Shown here: piece after piece, positions 18,360-26,967 of the stretch
How the letters are laid out: the number at the start of each line of letters is the position of its first letter
How positions within the stretch are numbered: the first letter of the stretch is position 1
DNA from: Caballeronia sp. NK8
GTDB lineage: Bacteria; Pseudomonadota; Gammaproteobacteria; Burkholderiales; Burkholderiaceae
Assembly (NCBI RefSeq): GCF_018408855.1
Contig: NZ_AP024327.1
Span: 186,001-250,000 of the forward strand
Direction: 5' to 3'
DNA length: 64,000 nucleotides
Position numbers and translations under genes: made by a program
The notes under the pieces: generated by a model
What the model was told of the DNA's origin: nothing
The model's input: the letters and a program-made list of their open reading frames with translations, nothing else
Database searches by the model: none

Positions 18360-19105
18360 GCGCCGTAGAAGTCCACCGCGCCGGTGCCGAGGTTGTACAT
18401 CGCGCCGGCGATCTTGATCGTGTGCTGGCTTTCCATCTCGCTCAGCACGGCGCTGTCGCGGCGAATTTGCGCGATGGTCAGCTCGACGTTCTTGCGCGCT
18501 ACCTTATCGACGAATGTGTAGTTGGTCGCGGAGCGTTCGCCGTCGTATTGCGTTGCATCGACAGCGGGCTTGATGCGCGCGAGCAGGCCTGTGAGATGGC
18601 CTAACTCCGCATTGGCGATCGCGCCTTTGATCGCGCCGCACGACGTGTGTCCCATCACGAGCACGACCTTCGCGCCCATCAGTTTGCACGCGAATTCCAT
18701 GCTGCCGAGAATATCGTCGTTTTCGATATTGCCCGCGATGCGGCAATTGAAGATATCGCCGATACCCAGATCCATGATGACTTCGGCAGGCGCGCGCGAG
18801 TCGATGCAACTGAGCAGCACGGCCGCGGGATACTGGCCTTTCGCGCTCGCTTTCTGCTCGCGCAGATAATTGCGATCCTTGCGCTCGCCTTTCTGAAAGC
18901 GCTCGTTGCCGTGCTTCATCAACTGGATGATCTGCTCGGGCGTCATGCTGTCGCGCTGCGCGTGCGTCAACGCGTCGGCATGCGCGGACGCCATGAGCAA
19001 CGGCGGCGCGGCGAGCCCGGCGATCGTCGCGGATGCAATCGATTTGAGAAAACCCCGGCGGCACGCGGGCGTGCATTGCAGCGGATGCTTCAATTCTTCG
19101 CGCAT
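18356..19105 (-). CDS. Exported beta-class carbonic anhydrase
   Basis: A 249-residue carbonic anhydrase that interconverts CO2 and bicarbonate. The zinc site is intact: CIDSR (Cys plus the Asp/Arg dyad) at about residue 100 and HTSC (His and Cys) about 55 residues later. The N-terminus has CRRGFLKS followed by a hydrophobic core and AHA, a Tat-like signal peptide, so it probably acts in the periplasm. ATG 19105 follows GGAG at an 8-base spacer. Its 3' end overlaps that of the alanine symporter gene, so each transcript must run into the other gene. Confidence 0.88.
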   Translation of the reverse strand: MREELKHPLQCTPACRRGFLKSIASATIAGLAAPPLLMASAHADALTHAQRDSMTPEQIIQLMKHGNERFQKGERKDRNYLREQKASAKGQYPAAVLLSCIDSRAPAEVIMDLGIGDIFNCRIAGNIENDDILGSMEFACKLMGAKVVLVMGHTSCGAIKGAIANAELGHLTGLLARIKPAVDATQYDGERSATNYTFVDKVARKNVELTIAQIRRDSAVLSEMESQHTIKIAGAMYNLGTGAVDFYGA

Positions 19106-19216
19106 GACCTTGCTCCTCGATCTAACGGGATTCGGCCTTCTCGACGCTATTCTTGCGAACTGAAGTGTTGGACGAAAATGCGTCGAATGCAATGCGCGCT
19201 TGTTCTGATGACAATG

Positions 19217-20113
19217 TCACGCCGATGACGTAACGACTTGCCGCGCGATGTCGAGAAAGTTGGCGGTCTTGGCGGCAGTCGCGTCGATGCGCGAGGCAAG
19301 CGCCAGACGAATCGTGATGGCGCTGCCGAGGGCATCGGTGTAGGCGACGCCGTCGACCTGGATCTGACACACGGACGCCGGCACCAGCGATACCCCGAAC
19401 TCCGCCGCGACCAGATTCACGACTGAGGAAAGCTGCGGCGCCTGCTGCCCGGCGATCGGCTCGAATCCCGCTTCACGGCACGCGCCGATGATGACGTCGT
19501 GCAAGGTCGGGCTCGCTTCGCGCGGCAGCATCACGAAGGGATCGTCGGCCAGCGCCGCGAGCGGCACCTTGCGTTTTCGGCCGAGCGTGTGCGTGGCGGG
19601 CAGCACGATTTTCATTGGCTCGATCGCGATGTGATGAATCTGCACGCCGGCAGGCGACTGGCTGCCGAGGCGAACGAACGCAACGTCGACGCGGCCCGCG
19701 TCGAGATGGGCGAGCAGTTGCGCCGTGTTGCCTTCGGTGAGCGTGAGCGTGACGTTCGGATACGCCTGACGATACGAGCGGATGAGTTTCGACACGACCG
19801 GATTGAACGCCGCCGAACCCGTGAAGCCGATATTGAGCTGCCCGATCTCGCCGCGCCCCGCGCTCTGCGCCTTTTCGATGGCGAGGCGCGCGTCGGTCAT
19901 GAGGCGCTTGGCATCGACGGCGAACGCTTCGCCGGCTTCCGTCAGCACGACGCCGTGCCCGGTGCGCCGAAAGAGCCGCACGCCCAGTTCATCTTCGAGC
20001 GCGTGAATTTGCTGGCTCAACGGCGGCTGGCCGATACCGAGTCGCTCGGCCGCGCGCGTCACGTTGCGCTCTTCGGCGACGGCCAGAAAATAGCGGATAT
20101 GGCGCAGTTCCAT
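19217..20113 (-). CDS. LysR-family regulator
   Basis: A 298-residue LysR regulator. The N-terminal winged helix (NVTRAAERLGIGQPPLSQQIHALEDELG) lies near residues 17-44, and the effector domain from about residue 90 resembles the BenM/CatM group that senses aromatic acids or muconate. It is divergent from sdhC with about 220 bp between. A small T-N11-A type element (TCTG at 20120-20123 and CAGA at 20136-20139) lies just upstream of its own start. The target is unknown; sdh or the carbonic anhydrase gene are possible. Confidence 0.85.
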   Translation of the reverse strand: MELRHIRYFLAVAEERNVTRAAERLGIGQPPLSQQIHALEDELGVRLFRRTGHGVVLTEAGEAFAVDAKRLMTDARLAIEKAQSAGRGEIGQLNIGFTGSAAFNPVVSKLIRSYRQAYPNVTLTLTEGNTAQLLAHLDAGRVDVAFVRLGSQSPAGVQIHHIAIEPMKIVLPATHTLGRKRKVPLAALADDPFVMLPREASPTLHDVIIGACREAGFEPIAGQQAPQLSSVVNLVAAEFGVSLVPASVCQIQVDGVAYTDALGSAITIRLALASRIDATAAKTANFLDIARQVVTSSA

Positions 20114-20332
20114 GCGATATCTGTAAAAAATATTTCAGAAAGACGAGATAGATATTGGACAGTATATCAATCGCGCGACAAAATACCGCTATCGCGCAGT
20201 GCGCGGGTTAAAAACTTCTCCACAAAACCATCGCCGGGCGCTTTTCGAGGCGGATCAGGCTGGACGAGTCGCGCCCGTGTCGAGCATCGACGACGCGCGA
20301 AAATCGTCAATCAGATTGGGAAGGGGTCTAAC

Positions 20333-20743
20333 GTGGCTGAAGCAATGAAAAAACCCAGGCCGGAATACCGGAACATCGGAATCGGCCAACTCGCGAAGTA
20401 TCGCTTGCCGCTGGCAGGGAAAGTATCCATCCTGCATCGCGTGAGCGGCTTGCTGCTCTTCGTGTGTCTGCCGTTTATCCTGTATCTGCTCGATCAGAGC
20501 CTCACGTCGGAAATCTCCTTCGACGCGTTCAAGGGCTTTCTCGCCAACCCCATCGTCAAGATCATCACGCTCGTGCTGTCGTGGGCGTATCTGCATCACT
20601 TCTGCGCGGGCATTCGCTTTTTGCTGCTCGACACCCACGTCGCGGTGAACAAGGAAGGCGGCAGGCAGACCGCGCTCATCGTGCTGATCGTTTCGCTGTT
20701 GCTCACGCTCGCGATGGCTCTCAAGATCTTCGGAGTGTTCTAA
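20333..20743 (+). CDS. sdhC: Succinate dehydrogenase cytochrome b556 subunit
   Basis: A 136-residue membrane anchor with three helices. The haem-proximal segment SILHRVSGLLLF and HHFCAGIRFLLLDTH hold the conserved histidines. Together with SdhD it binds haem b and ubiquinone and fixes SdhAB to the inner membrane. GTG 20333 has AGGGG six bases upstream and gives the usual AEAMKKPRPEYRNI start; the in-frame ATG four codons later is less well spaced. It is the first gene of sdhCDAB, with 2 bp to sdhD. Confidence 0.95.
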   Translation: MAEAMKKPRPEYRNIGIGQLAKYRLPLAGKVSILHRVSGLLLFVCLPFILYLLDQSLTSEISFDAFKGFLANPIVKIITLVLSWAYLHHFCAGIRFLLLDTHVAVNKEGGRQTALIVLIVSLLLTLAMALKIFGVF

Positions 20744-20745
20744 AC

Positions 20746-21114
20746 ATGGCAACGCAAAATCGAGTTGGTCCGAAGCGCCTGGTCGTCGGCGCCCACTACG
20801 GTCTGCGCGACTGGCTCGCGCAACGCGTCACCGCGGTCGTGATGGCCATCTATACCGTCATTCTGCTGTTCTGGTTCTTCGGCGCGCATAACTTCTCCTA
20901 TGAAGGCTGGGCCGGCATTTTCGCGACCCAGTGGATGAAGCTTGCGACTTTCGTGGCCCTGCTTTGCCTCTTCTATCACGCGTGGGTCGGCATTCGCGAC
21001 ATCTGGATGGACTACGTGAAGCCCATGGGCGTGCGCCTGCTGCTGCAGGTGCTGACCATCCTGTGGCTGATCGGATGCGCCGGCTACGCCGCACAGATTC
21101 TCTGGAGAGTGTAA
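20746..21114 (+). CDS. sdhD: Succinate dehydrogenase hydrophobic anchor subunit
   Basis: A 122-residue three-helix membrane subunit of complex II. The FYHAWVGIRDIWMDYVKP segment carries the conserved His and Asp near the haem and quinone site, and LVVGAHYGLRDWLAQRVTAV is the typical N-terminal helix. It pairs with SdhC. It sits 2 bp after sdhC and 5 bp before sdhA, so the four subunits are translated from one message. Confidence 0.95.
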   Translation: MATQNRVGPKRLVVGAHYGLRDWLAQRVTAVVMAIYTVILLFWFFGAHNFSYEGWAGIFATQWMKLATFVALLCLFYHAWVGIRDIWMDYVKPMGVRLLLQVLTILWLIGCAGYAAQILWRV

Positions 21115-21119
21115 AGAAC

Positions 21120-22895
21120 ATGGCTGCAATCAAGACTTCCCTGCCGCGTCGTCGCTTTGACGTGGTCATCGTCGGTGCGGGCGGATCGGGCATGCGCGCA
21201 TCGCTGCAGCTCGCGCGCGCGGGGCTTTCCGTCGCGGTGCTCTCGAAGGTGTTTCCGACGCGCTCGCATACGGTGGCTGCACAAGGCGGCATCGGCGCTT
21301 CGCTTGGCAACATGAGCGAGGACAACTGGCACTATCACTTCTACGACACCATCAAGGGCTCCGACTGGCTCGGCGACCAGGATGCGATCGAGTTCATGTG
21401 CCGTGAAGCGCCCAATGCGGTGTACGAGCTCGAGCACATGGGCATGCCGTTCGACCGCAACGCCGATGGCACGATCTATCAGCGTCCGTTCGGCGGTCAC
21501 ACCGCGAACTACGGCGAGAAGCCGGTGCAGCGCGCCTGTGCTGCTGCCGACCGTACCGGCCACGCCTTGCTGCACACGCTGTATCAGCAGAACGTCGCGG
21601 CTAAAACGCACTTCTTCGTCGAATGGATGGCGCTGGATCTGATCCGCGACGCCGATGGCGACGTGCTCGGCGTCACCGCGCTCGAAATGGAAACGGGCGA
21701 GGTCTATATCCTCGAAGGCAAGACCACGCTGTTCGCCACGGGCGGCGCGGGCCGTATCTTCGCGGCATCGACGAATGCGTTCATCAATACGGGCGATGGC
21801 CTCGGCATGGCCGCGCGCTCGGGCATCGCGCTGCAGGACATGGAGTTCTGGCAGTTCCACCCGACGGGCGTGGCGGGCGCGGGCGTGCTGATCACCGAAG
21901 GCGTGCGCGGCGAAGGCGGCATTCTGCGCAACTCCAACGGCGATCGTTTCATGGAACGCTACGCGCCGACGCTGAAGGATCTCGCGCCGCGCGACTTCGT
22001 TTCGCGCTCGATGGACCAGGAGATCAAGGAAGGCCGCGGCGTGGGTCCGAACAAGGATCACGTGCTGCTGGACCTGTCGCACATCGGCGCGGAGACGATC
22101 ATGAAGCGTCTGCCGTCGATTCGCGAGATCGCGCTGAAGTTCGCCAACGTCGACTGCATCAAGGAGCCGATTCCGGTGGTGCCGACCATCCACTATCAGA
22201 TGGGCGGTATTCCGACGAACATGCATGGTCAGGTCGTGGGCACCGCGAAGGGCTACGACGATCCGGTCAACGGTTTCTACGCAGTGGGCGAATGTTCGTG
22301 CGTTTCGGTGCACGGCGCGAACCGTCTGGGCACGAACTCGCTGCTTGATCTGGTGGTGTTCGGGCGCGCCGCGGGCAATCACATCATCAAGCACGCGAAG
22401 GAACTGAAGGAGCACAAGCCCTTGCCGGCCGATGCCGCCGACTTCGCGATGGAACGTCTCGCGGTGCTGGAGAAGTCCACCTCGGGCGAATACACGCAGG
22501 ACATCGCGGGCGACATCCGCGCGTCGATGCAGGCGCACGCGGGCGTGTTCCGCACCTCGAAGCTGCTGGAAGAGGGCGTGGGCAAGATCGCGGAACTGGC
22601 CGAGCGCGTGAAGCACGTGCATCTGAAGGACAAGTCGAAGGTGTTCAACACGGCCAAGGTCGAGGCGCTGGAGCTGGCGAACCTGATCGAAGTGGCGCGC
22701 GCGACGATGGTGTCGGCCGAAGCGCGCAAGGAAAGCCGTGGCGCGCACGCGCACAGCGACTACGAGCATCGCGACGACGAGAACTGGATGCGTCACACGC
22801 TGTGGTTCAGCGAGGGCGATCGGCTGGATTACAAACCGGTGCAGATGAAGCCGCTGACGGTCGAATCGGTGCCGCCGAAGGCGCGTACCTTCTAA
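21120..22895 (+). CDS. sdhA: Succinate dehydrogenase flavoprotein subunit
   Basis: A 591-residue catalytic subunit that oxidises succinate to fumarate. It has the FAD dinucleotide fold (VIVGAGGSGMRASLQLARAG), SHTVAAQGGI with the histidine that binds FAD covalently, and HPTGVAGAGVLITEGVRGEGG at the active site. Length and motifs are normal. The start is ATG 21120, set by the FAD fold beginning about 15 residues in; the frame stays open far upstream inside sdhD without family content. Confidence 0.97.
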   Translation: MAAIKTSLPRRRFDVVIVGAGGSGMRASLQLARAGLSVAVLSKVFPTRSHTVAAQGGIGASLGNMSEDNWHYHFYDTIKGSDWLGDQDAIEFMCREAPNAVYELEHMGMPFDRNADGTIYQRPFGGHTANYGEKPVQRACAAADRTGHALLHTLYQQNVAAKTHFFVEWMALDLIRDADGDVLGVTALEMETGEVYILEGKTTLFATGGAGRIFAASTNAFINTGDGLGMAARSGIALQDMEFWQFHPTGVAGAGVLITEGVRGEGGILRNSNGDRFMERYAPTLKDLAPRDFVSRSMDQEIKEGRGVGPNKDHVLLDLSHIGAETIMKRLPSIREIALKFANVDCIKEPIPVVPTIHYQMGGIPTNMHGQVVGTAKGYDDPVNGFYAVGECSCVSVHGANRLGTNSLLDLVVFGRAAGNHIIKHAKELKEHKPLPADAADFAMERLAVLEKSTSGEYTQDIAGDIRASMQAHAGVFRTSKLLEEGVGKIAELAERVKHVHLKDKSKVFNTAKVEALELANLIEVARATMVSAEARKESRGAHAHSDYEHRDDENWMRHTLWFSEGDRLDYKPVQMKPLTVESVPPKARTF

Positions 22896-22913
22896 GCGCA
22901 CGAGGATAGAGAA

Positions 22914-23615
22914 ATGGCAAAGAGAATTTTTGAAGTCTATCGCTACGATCCGGACAAGGACGCGGCGCCGCGCATGCAGACCTATGAGCTCGAACTCGAG
23001 CACGAGCGCATGTTGCTGGACGCGCTGGTGAAGCTGAAGTCGGTGGATGAGACGCTGTCGTTCCGTCGTTCGTGCCGTGAAGGCGTGTGCGGTTCGGACG
23101 CGATGAACATCAACGGCAAGAACGGCCTCGCGTGCCTGACGAACCTGAATGAACTGCCGCAGAAGATCGTGCTGCGTCCGCTGCCGGGGCTGCCGGTGGT
23201 GCGCGACCTGATCTGCGATTTCACGCAGTTCTTCAACCAGTATCATTCGATCAAGCCGTACCTGATCAACGATACGCCGCCGCCCGAGAAAGAGCGCCTG
23301 CAGTCGCCGGTGGAGCGCGATGAACTCGATGGTCTCTACGAGTGCATTCTGTGCGCGAGCTGCTCGACGTCGTGCCCGAGCTTCTGGTGGAACCCGGACA
23401 AGTTCGTGGGACCGGCGGGCCTGCTGCAAGCCTATCGCTTCATCGCGGACAGCCGCGATCAGGCGACGGGCGAACGGCTCGACAACCTGGAAGATCCGTA
23501 TCGTCTGTTCCGTTGCCATACGATCATGAATTGCGTCGACGTGTGCCCCAAGGGGCTCAATCCGACCAAGGCGATCGGCAAGATCAAGGAATTGATGGTG
23601 CGGCGGGCTGTCTGA
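22914..23615 (+). CDS. sdhB: Succinate dehydrogenase iron-sulfur subunit
   Basis: A 233-residue subunit carrying three Fe-S centres: a plant-type [2Fe-2S] site ([21 protein letters not shown]), and the C-terminal ferredoxin part with [12 protein letters not shown] and [17 protein letters not shown] for the [4Fe-4S] and [3Fe-4S] clusters. It passes electrons from SdhA to quinone at SdhCD. A strong terminator follows, so the operon ends here. sdhE and gltA, which follow sdhB in many Burkholderia, are absent. Confidence 0.97.
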   Translation: MAKRIFEVYRYDPDKDAAPRMQTYELELEHERMLLDALVKLKSVDETLSFRRSCREGVCGSDAMNINGKNGLACLTNLNELPQKIVLRPLPGLPVVRDLICDFTQFFNQYHSIKPYLINDTPPPEKERLQSPVERDELDGLYECILCASCSTSCPSFWWNPDKFVGPAGLLQAYRFIADSRDQATGERLDNLEDPYRLFRCHTIMNCVDVCPKGLNPTKAIGKIKELMVRRAV

Positions 23616-23633
23616 TACCCGGATCGAATGAAG

Positions 23634-23671
23634 AAATGGCGCGGCCTCGAAAGAGACCGCGCCATTTTTTT
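23634..23671 (+). terminator. Rho-independent terminator of sdhCDAB
   Basis: AAATGGCGCGG (23634-23644) pairs perfectly with CCGCGCCATTT (23657-23667), an 11-bp stem with a 12-nt loop, running into a T-tract. It stands 18 bp past the sdhB stop codon. Confidence 0.93.
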
Positions 23672-23750
23672 ATCCATGAAGATTCGCCGCGCAGTGAAGT
23701 GATTGCATAGCTAAGCATTAGCCTCGGATTCCGATATTCTGATCTTGTAA

Positions 23751-23766
23751 TGAGACTGTTGTCTCA
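23751..23766. promoter_or_regulatory. 16-bp palindrome, probable TetR operator
   Basis: TGAGAC-TGTT-GTCTCA is an inverted repeat with 6-bp arms, 42 bp before the start of the SnoaL-like gene that is co-transcribed with a TetR gene. Site size and position fit autoregulation by that TetR protein. Confidence 0.55.
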
Positions 23767-23808
23767 CTAAAATGAATCGGAAAGGATGGCGCACGCAAGG
23801 AGGCAATC

Positions 23809-24231
23809 ATGACGCTGACTCGAGTGGAGATGGACCGGAAGATCGACGAGCACTTCGGCTTCGAGCGACGCGATGATGTCGAGGGCGTGCTCGCGACGCT
23901 TACGGAGGATGTCGAGCACGATGTCGTCGGCTGGCCGGTTGGTCCCGCGCATGGACGCGAGGGCGCGCGGCCGTTCTACGAGGCGTTGTTCGCCGATCTG
24001 TCGGAGAGCCGGGTCGAGTGCTTGCGCCGTCTTTATGGCGATGGCTTCGTCATCGACGAATCATTGTGGCGCGGCAAGGCGCCGGGCAGGCCGTTCGGTC
24101 TCGAAGGCCGTGGGCGTCCGCTGGAATTCCGCATGCTGCATGTCGTCGAATTCGGCGAGGGCGGGCAGATCAGACGAGAGAACGTATGGGTCGATCTCGC
24201 GGCGATCATCGGTCAGTTACCGCAAGTCTGA
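23809..24231 (+). CDS. SnoaL-like (NTF2-fold) protein
   Basis: A 140-residue protein with a cone-shaped SnoaL/NTF2 fold pattern: an N-terminal helix (MDRKIDEHFGFERRDDVEGVLATLTEDVEHDVVG), a middle helix (GREGARPFYEALFADL) and C-terminal strands. This fold serves in ketosteroid-isomerase-like enzymes, cyclases and binding proteins, so the function is open. It lies 1 bp before a TetR gene and the two should be co-transcribed, which suggests the TetR protein senses something this protein acts on. Confidence 0.7.
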   Translation: MTLTRVEMDRKIDEHFGFERRDDVEGVLATLTEDVEHDVVGWPVGPAHGREGARPFYEALFADLSESRVECLRRLYGDGFVIDESLWRGKAPGRPFGLEGRGRPLEFRMLHVVEFGEGGQIRRENVWVDLAAIIGQLPQV

Positions 24232-24232
24232 C

Positions 24233-24865
24233 ATGGCAGATCCGGTGACGAGAACGCGCGGCAATCAGAAGCAGCGCACGCGCAAGGATCTGCTGCAGGC
24301 GGCATCGCGGCTCATGAAGCAAGGGCACAAGCCGAGTCTGGAGGAGGTTGCTGCTGAAGCGATGGTGTCGCGTGCGACGGCGTATCGGCATTTCCCGAGT
24401 GTCGATGCGCTCCTGCTGGAAGCATCGCTCGACGTCGCTACGCCCGATGCCGGCAAGCTCTTTTCTGCGCGCGCTTCGAGTGATCCCGTCGCGCGTTTGC
24501 TGCGGGTCGATGCAGCACTTCACGACATGATTCTCGCCAACGAAGTGCCGCTGCGCATGATGCTCGCGAATTCGCTGGAGCGCGTGGCGAAGGGCGAAGC
24601 CGGAGACGACATTCCGTTGCGGCAGAATCGCCGCACGCCGCTGATCGAGGCGGCACTGGAGCCCGCGCACGATCAGTTCAAGCCCGCTGCGCTCGACACG
24701 CTGACTCAGGCGCTCGCCCTCGTGATCGGCACCGAGGCGATGCTGGTCTGCAAGGACGTGTTGCAACTCGACGACGCCCGCACGCGCAAGGTGAAGCGCT
24801 GGGCCATTCGCGCATTGGTGGATGCGGCGCGGCGAAGCGGATTGGACGAAACAGTTATGGGATAA
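24233..24865 (+). CDS. TetR/AcrR-family regulator
   Basis: A 210-residue regulator. The N-terminal helix-turn-helix (PSLEEVAAEAMVSRATAYRHFPSVDALL) lies at about residues 34-61 and an all-helical ligand-binding domain follows. The DNA-binding part is canonical; the ligand cannot be inferred. It begins 1 bp after the SnoaL-like stop codon, so the two genes are one unit. A palindrome at 23751-23766 is the likely self-operator. Short hairpins at 24858-24870 and 24896-24912 lie at and just past its stop codon and may separate it from ilvD. Confidence 0.85.
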   Translation: MADPVTRTRGNQKQRTRKDLLQAASRLMKQGHKPSLEEVAAEAMVSRATAYRHFPSVDALLLEASLDVATPDAGKLFSARASSDPVARLLRVDAALHDMILANEVPLRMMLANSLERVAKGEAGDDIPLRQNRRTPLIEAALEPAHDQFKPAALDTLTQALALVIGTEAMLVCKDVLQLDDARTRKVKRWAIRALVDAARRSGLDETVMG

Positions 24866-24983
24866 TCCCAAAATTCGCGCCTTCCCGACTCAAAAGCGAC
24901 CCAAAAGGTCGCCGATCCCGGCGCGCAAGGGCCGTTACCCTCGTGGCCCGCTCTGACCCCGCGACATTTCAACAGCAACCACG

Positions 24984-26843
24984 ATGCCCACATACCGTTC
25001 CAAAACCTCCACCGCCGGCCGCAACATGGCAGGGGCGCGCTCGCTCTGGCGCGCCACCGGCATGAAAGACGAAGACTTCTCGAAGCCGATCATCGCCGTC
25101 GTCAATTCGTTCACCCAGTTCGTGCCGGGACACGTGCACCTGAAGGACCTGGGACAGCTCGTCGCGCGCGAGATCGAGGCTGCGGGCGGCGTGGCGAAGG
25201 AATTCAACACGATCGCCGTCGATGACGGCATCGCGATGGGTCACGACGGCATGCTGTATTCGCTGCCGAGCCGCGACATCATCGCGGATTCGGTCGAATA
25301 CATGGTCAACGCGCATTGCGCCGACGCCATGGTCTGCATCTCGAACTGCGACAAGATCACGCCCGGCATGCTGATGGCCGCGATGCGCCTGAACATCCCC
25401 GTGATCTTTGTGTCCGGCGGTCCGATGGAAGCGGGCAAGACGCGGCTCGCCAATCCGAAGACCAAGGCGATCGAACTGAAGAAGCTCGATCTCGTCGATG
25501 CGATGGTGATCGCCGCCGATGCGTCCTACTCCGACGCCGAAGTGGCCGAAGTGGAACGCTCCGCGTGCCCGACCTGTGGCTCGTGCTCGGGCATGTTCAC
25601 GGCCAACTCGATGAACTGCCTCACCGAAGCGCTCGGCCTTTCGCTGCCCGGCAACGGCACCGTCGTCGCCACGCACGCCGATCGCGAGCAGCTGTTCAAG
25701 CGCGCGGGACGCGGCATCGTCGAGCTGGCGCGCCGTTACTACGAGCAGGAAGAGGCGCGCGTGCTGCCGCGCTCGGTCGGCTTCAAGGCGTTCGAGAATG
25801 CGATGACGCTCGATATCGCGATGGGCGGCTCGACCAACACGATCCTGCACCTGCTGGCCATCGCGCGCGAAGCCGAGATCGACTTCTCGATGACGGACAT
25901 CGATCGCCTGTCGCGCACCGTGCCGCAGTTGTGCAAGGTCGCGCCGAACACGAACAAGTATCACATCGAGGACGTGCATCGCGCGGGCGGCATCATGGCG
26001 ATCCTGGGCGAACTGGATCGCGCGGGCAAGCTGCATACCGACGTGCCGACCGTGCACGCGCCCACGCTCAAGGACGCGCTCGATCAGTGGGACGTCAAGC
26101 GCACCGAGGACGCAGCGGTGCGGACCTTCTACATGGCCGGCCCCGCGGGTATTCCGACGCAAACGGCGTTCAGCCAGAACACGCGCTGGCCGAGCCTCGA
26201 CACGGACCGTGCGGAAGGCTGCATCCGTTCGTATGAGCATGCGTTTTCGAAGGAAGGCGGTCTCGCGGTGCTGCGGGGCAATATCGCGCTGGATGGCTGC
26301 GTCGTGAAGACCGCGGGCGTCGATGAAAGCATCCTCGTGTTCGAAGGCACGGCGCATGTCACGGAATCGCAGGATGAGGCCGTCGAGAACATTCTCAACG
26401 ACAAGGTCAAGGCTGGCGATGTCGTCATCGTCCGTTATGAAGGTCCGAAGGGCGGCCCCGGCATGCAGGAAATGCTGTACCCGACGAGCTATATCAAGTC
26501 GAAGGGTCTCGGCAAGGCGTGCGCGCTCCTGACCGACGGACGTTTTTCGGGCGGTACCTCGGGCCTGTCGATCGGCCATTGTTCGCCCGAAGCGGCGGCG
26601 GGCGGCGCGATCGGTCTCGTGCGCGATGGCGACAAGATTCGTATCGACATTCCCAATCGCACGATCGACGTGCTGCTGTCGGATGAGGAACTCGCGCGTC
26701 GTCGCGAGGAGCAGAATGCGAAGGGCTGGAAGCCTGTGAAGGCGCGTCCGCGTAAGGTGTCGGCGGCGCTGAAGGCGTATGCGAAGCTGGTGATGTCGGC
26801 GGACAAGGGCGCGGTGAGGGATTTGTCGTTGCTTGATGACTGA
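24984..26843 (+). CDS. ilvD: Dihydroxy-acid dehydratase
   Basis: A 619-residue Fe-S dehydratase that converts 2,3-dihydroxy-3-methylbutanoate (and the methylpentanoate analogue) to the 2-oxo acids, step three of valine and isoleucine synthesis. Cluster cysteines are visible in [14 protein letters not shown] and [19 protein letters not shown], and the C-terminal [15 protein letters not shown] motif is intact. The length matches the long E. coli-type enzyme. It is a single-gene unit followed directly by a terminator and then an insertion sequence. Confidence 0.96.
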   Translation: MPTYRSKTSTAGRNMAGARSLWRATGMKDEDFSKPIIAVVNSFTQFVPGHVHLKDLGQLVAREIEAAGGVAKEFNTIAVDDGIAMGHDGMLYSLPSRDIIADSVEYMVNAHCADAMVCISNCDKITPGMLMAAMRLNIPVIFVSGGPMEAGKTRLANPKTKAIELKKLDLVDAMVIAADASYSDAEVAEVERSACPTCGSCSGMFTANSMNCLTEALGLSLPGNGTVVATHADREQLFKRAGRGIVELARRYYEQEEARVLPRSVGFKAFENAMTLDIAMGGSTNTILHLLAIAREAEIDFSMTDIDRLSRTVPQLCKVAPNTNKYHIEDVHRAGGIMAILGELDRAGKLHTDVPTVHAPTLKDALDQWDVKRTEDAAVRTFYMAGPAGIPTQTAFSQNTRWPSLDTDRAEGCIRSYEHAFSKEGGLAVLRGNIALDGCVVKTAGVDESILVFEGTAHVTESQDEAVENILNDKVKAGDVVIVRYEGPKGGPGMQEMLYPTSYIKSKGLGKACALLTDGRFSGGTSGLSIGHCSPEAAAGGAIGLVRDGDKIRIDIPNRTIDVLLSDEELARRREEQNAKGWKPVKARPRKVSAALKAYAKLVMSADKGAVRDLSLLDD

Positions 26844-26866
26844 CGGGGCGTTAGCCGCAGGTGTCG

Positions 26867-26890
26867 AAAGCCGCTCCCTGGAGCGGCTTT
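26867..26890 (+). terminator. Stem-loop terminator of ilvD
   Basis: AAAGCCGCTC (26867-26876) pairs with GAGCGGCTTT (26881-26890) around a 4-nt loop, 24 bp past the ilvD stop codon. The T-run is short (TTT). The IS1111-type element begins within about 10 bp of this hairpin. Confidence 0.75.
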
Positions 26891-26896
26891 AATGAG

Positions 26897-26908
26897 ATGG
26901 TCAGCCTG
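26897..26908 (+). repeat. IS left sub-terminal inverted repeat
   Basis: ATGGTCAGCCTG matches the reverse complement of 28222-28233 over 12 of 12 bases. It begins 6 bp past the ilvD terminator hairpin. Confidence 0.75.
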
Positions 26909-26911
26909 ACC

Positions 26912-26949
26912 GAAATGGCCCGATCGGCTTACGCTAATCGGGCCATTTC
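26912..26949 (+). repeat. 13-bp stem-loop in the IS left end
   Basis: GAAATGGCCCGAT (26912-26924) pairs perfectly with ATCGGGCCATTTC (26937-26949) around a 12-nt loop and runs into CTTTTCT before the transposase ribosome site. It may shield the transposase from outside transcription, as terminators near IS ends often do, or be part of a structured leader. Confidence 0.55.
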
Positions 26950-26967
26950 CTTTTCTGGGAGGCCATC

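Noticed and set aside
21084..23519. Open frame of more than 800 codons on the minus strand opposite sdhA and sdhB
   Set aside because: It is Arg/His-rich, has no family features, and is explained by the high GC third-position bias of sdhA/sdhB on the other strand.
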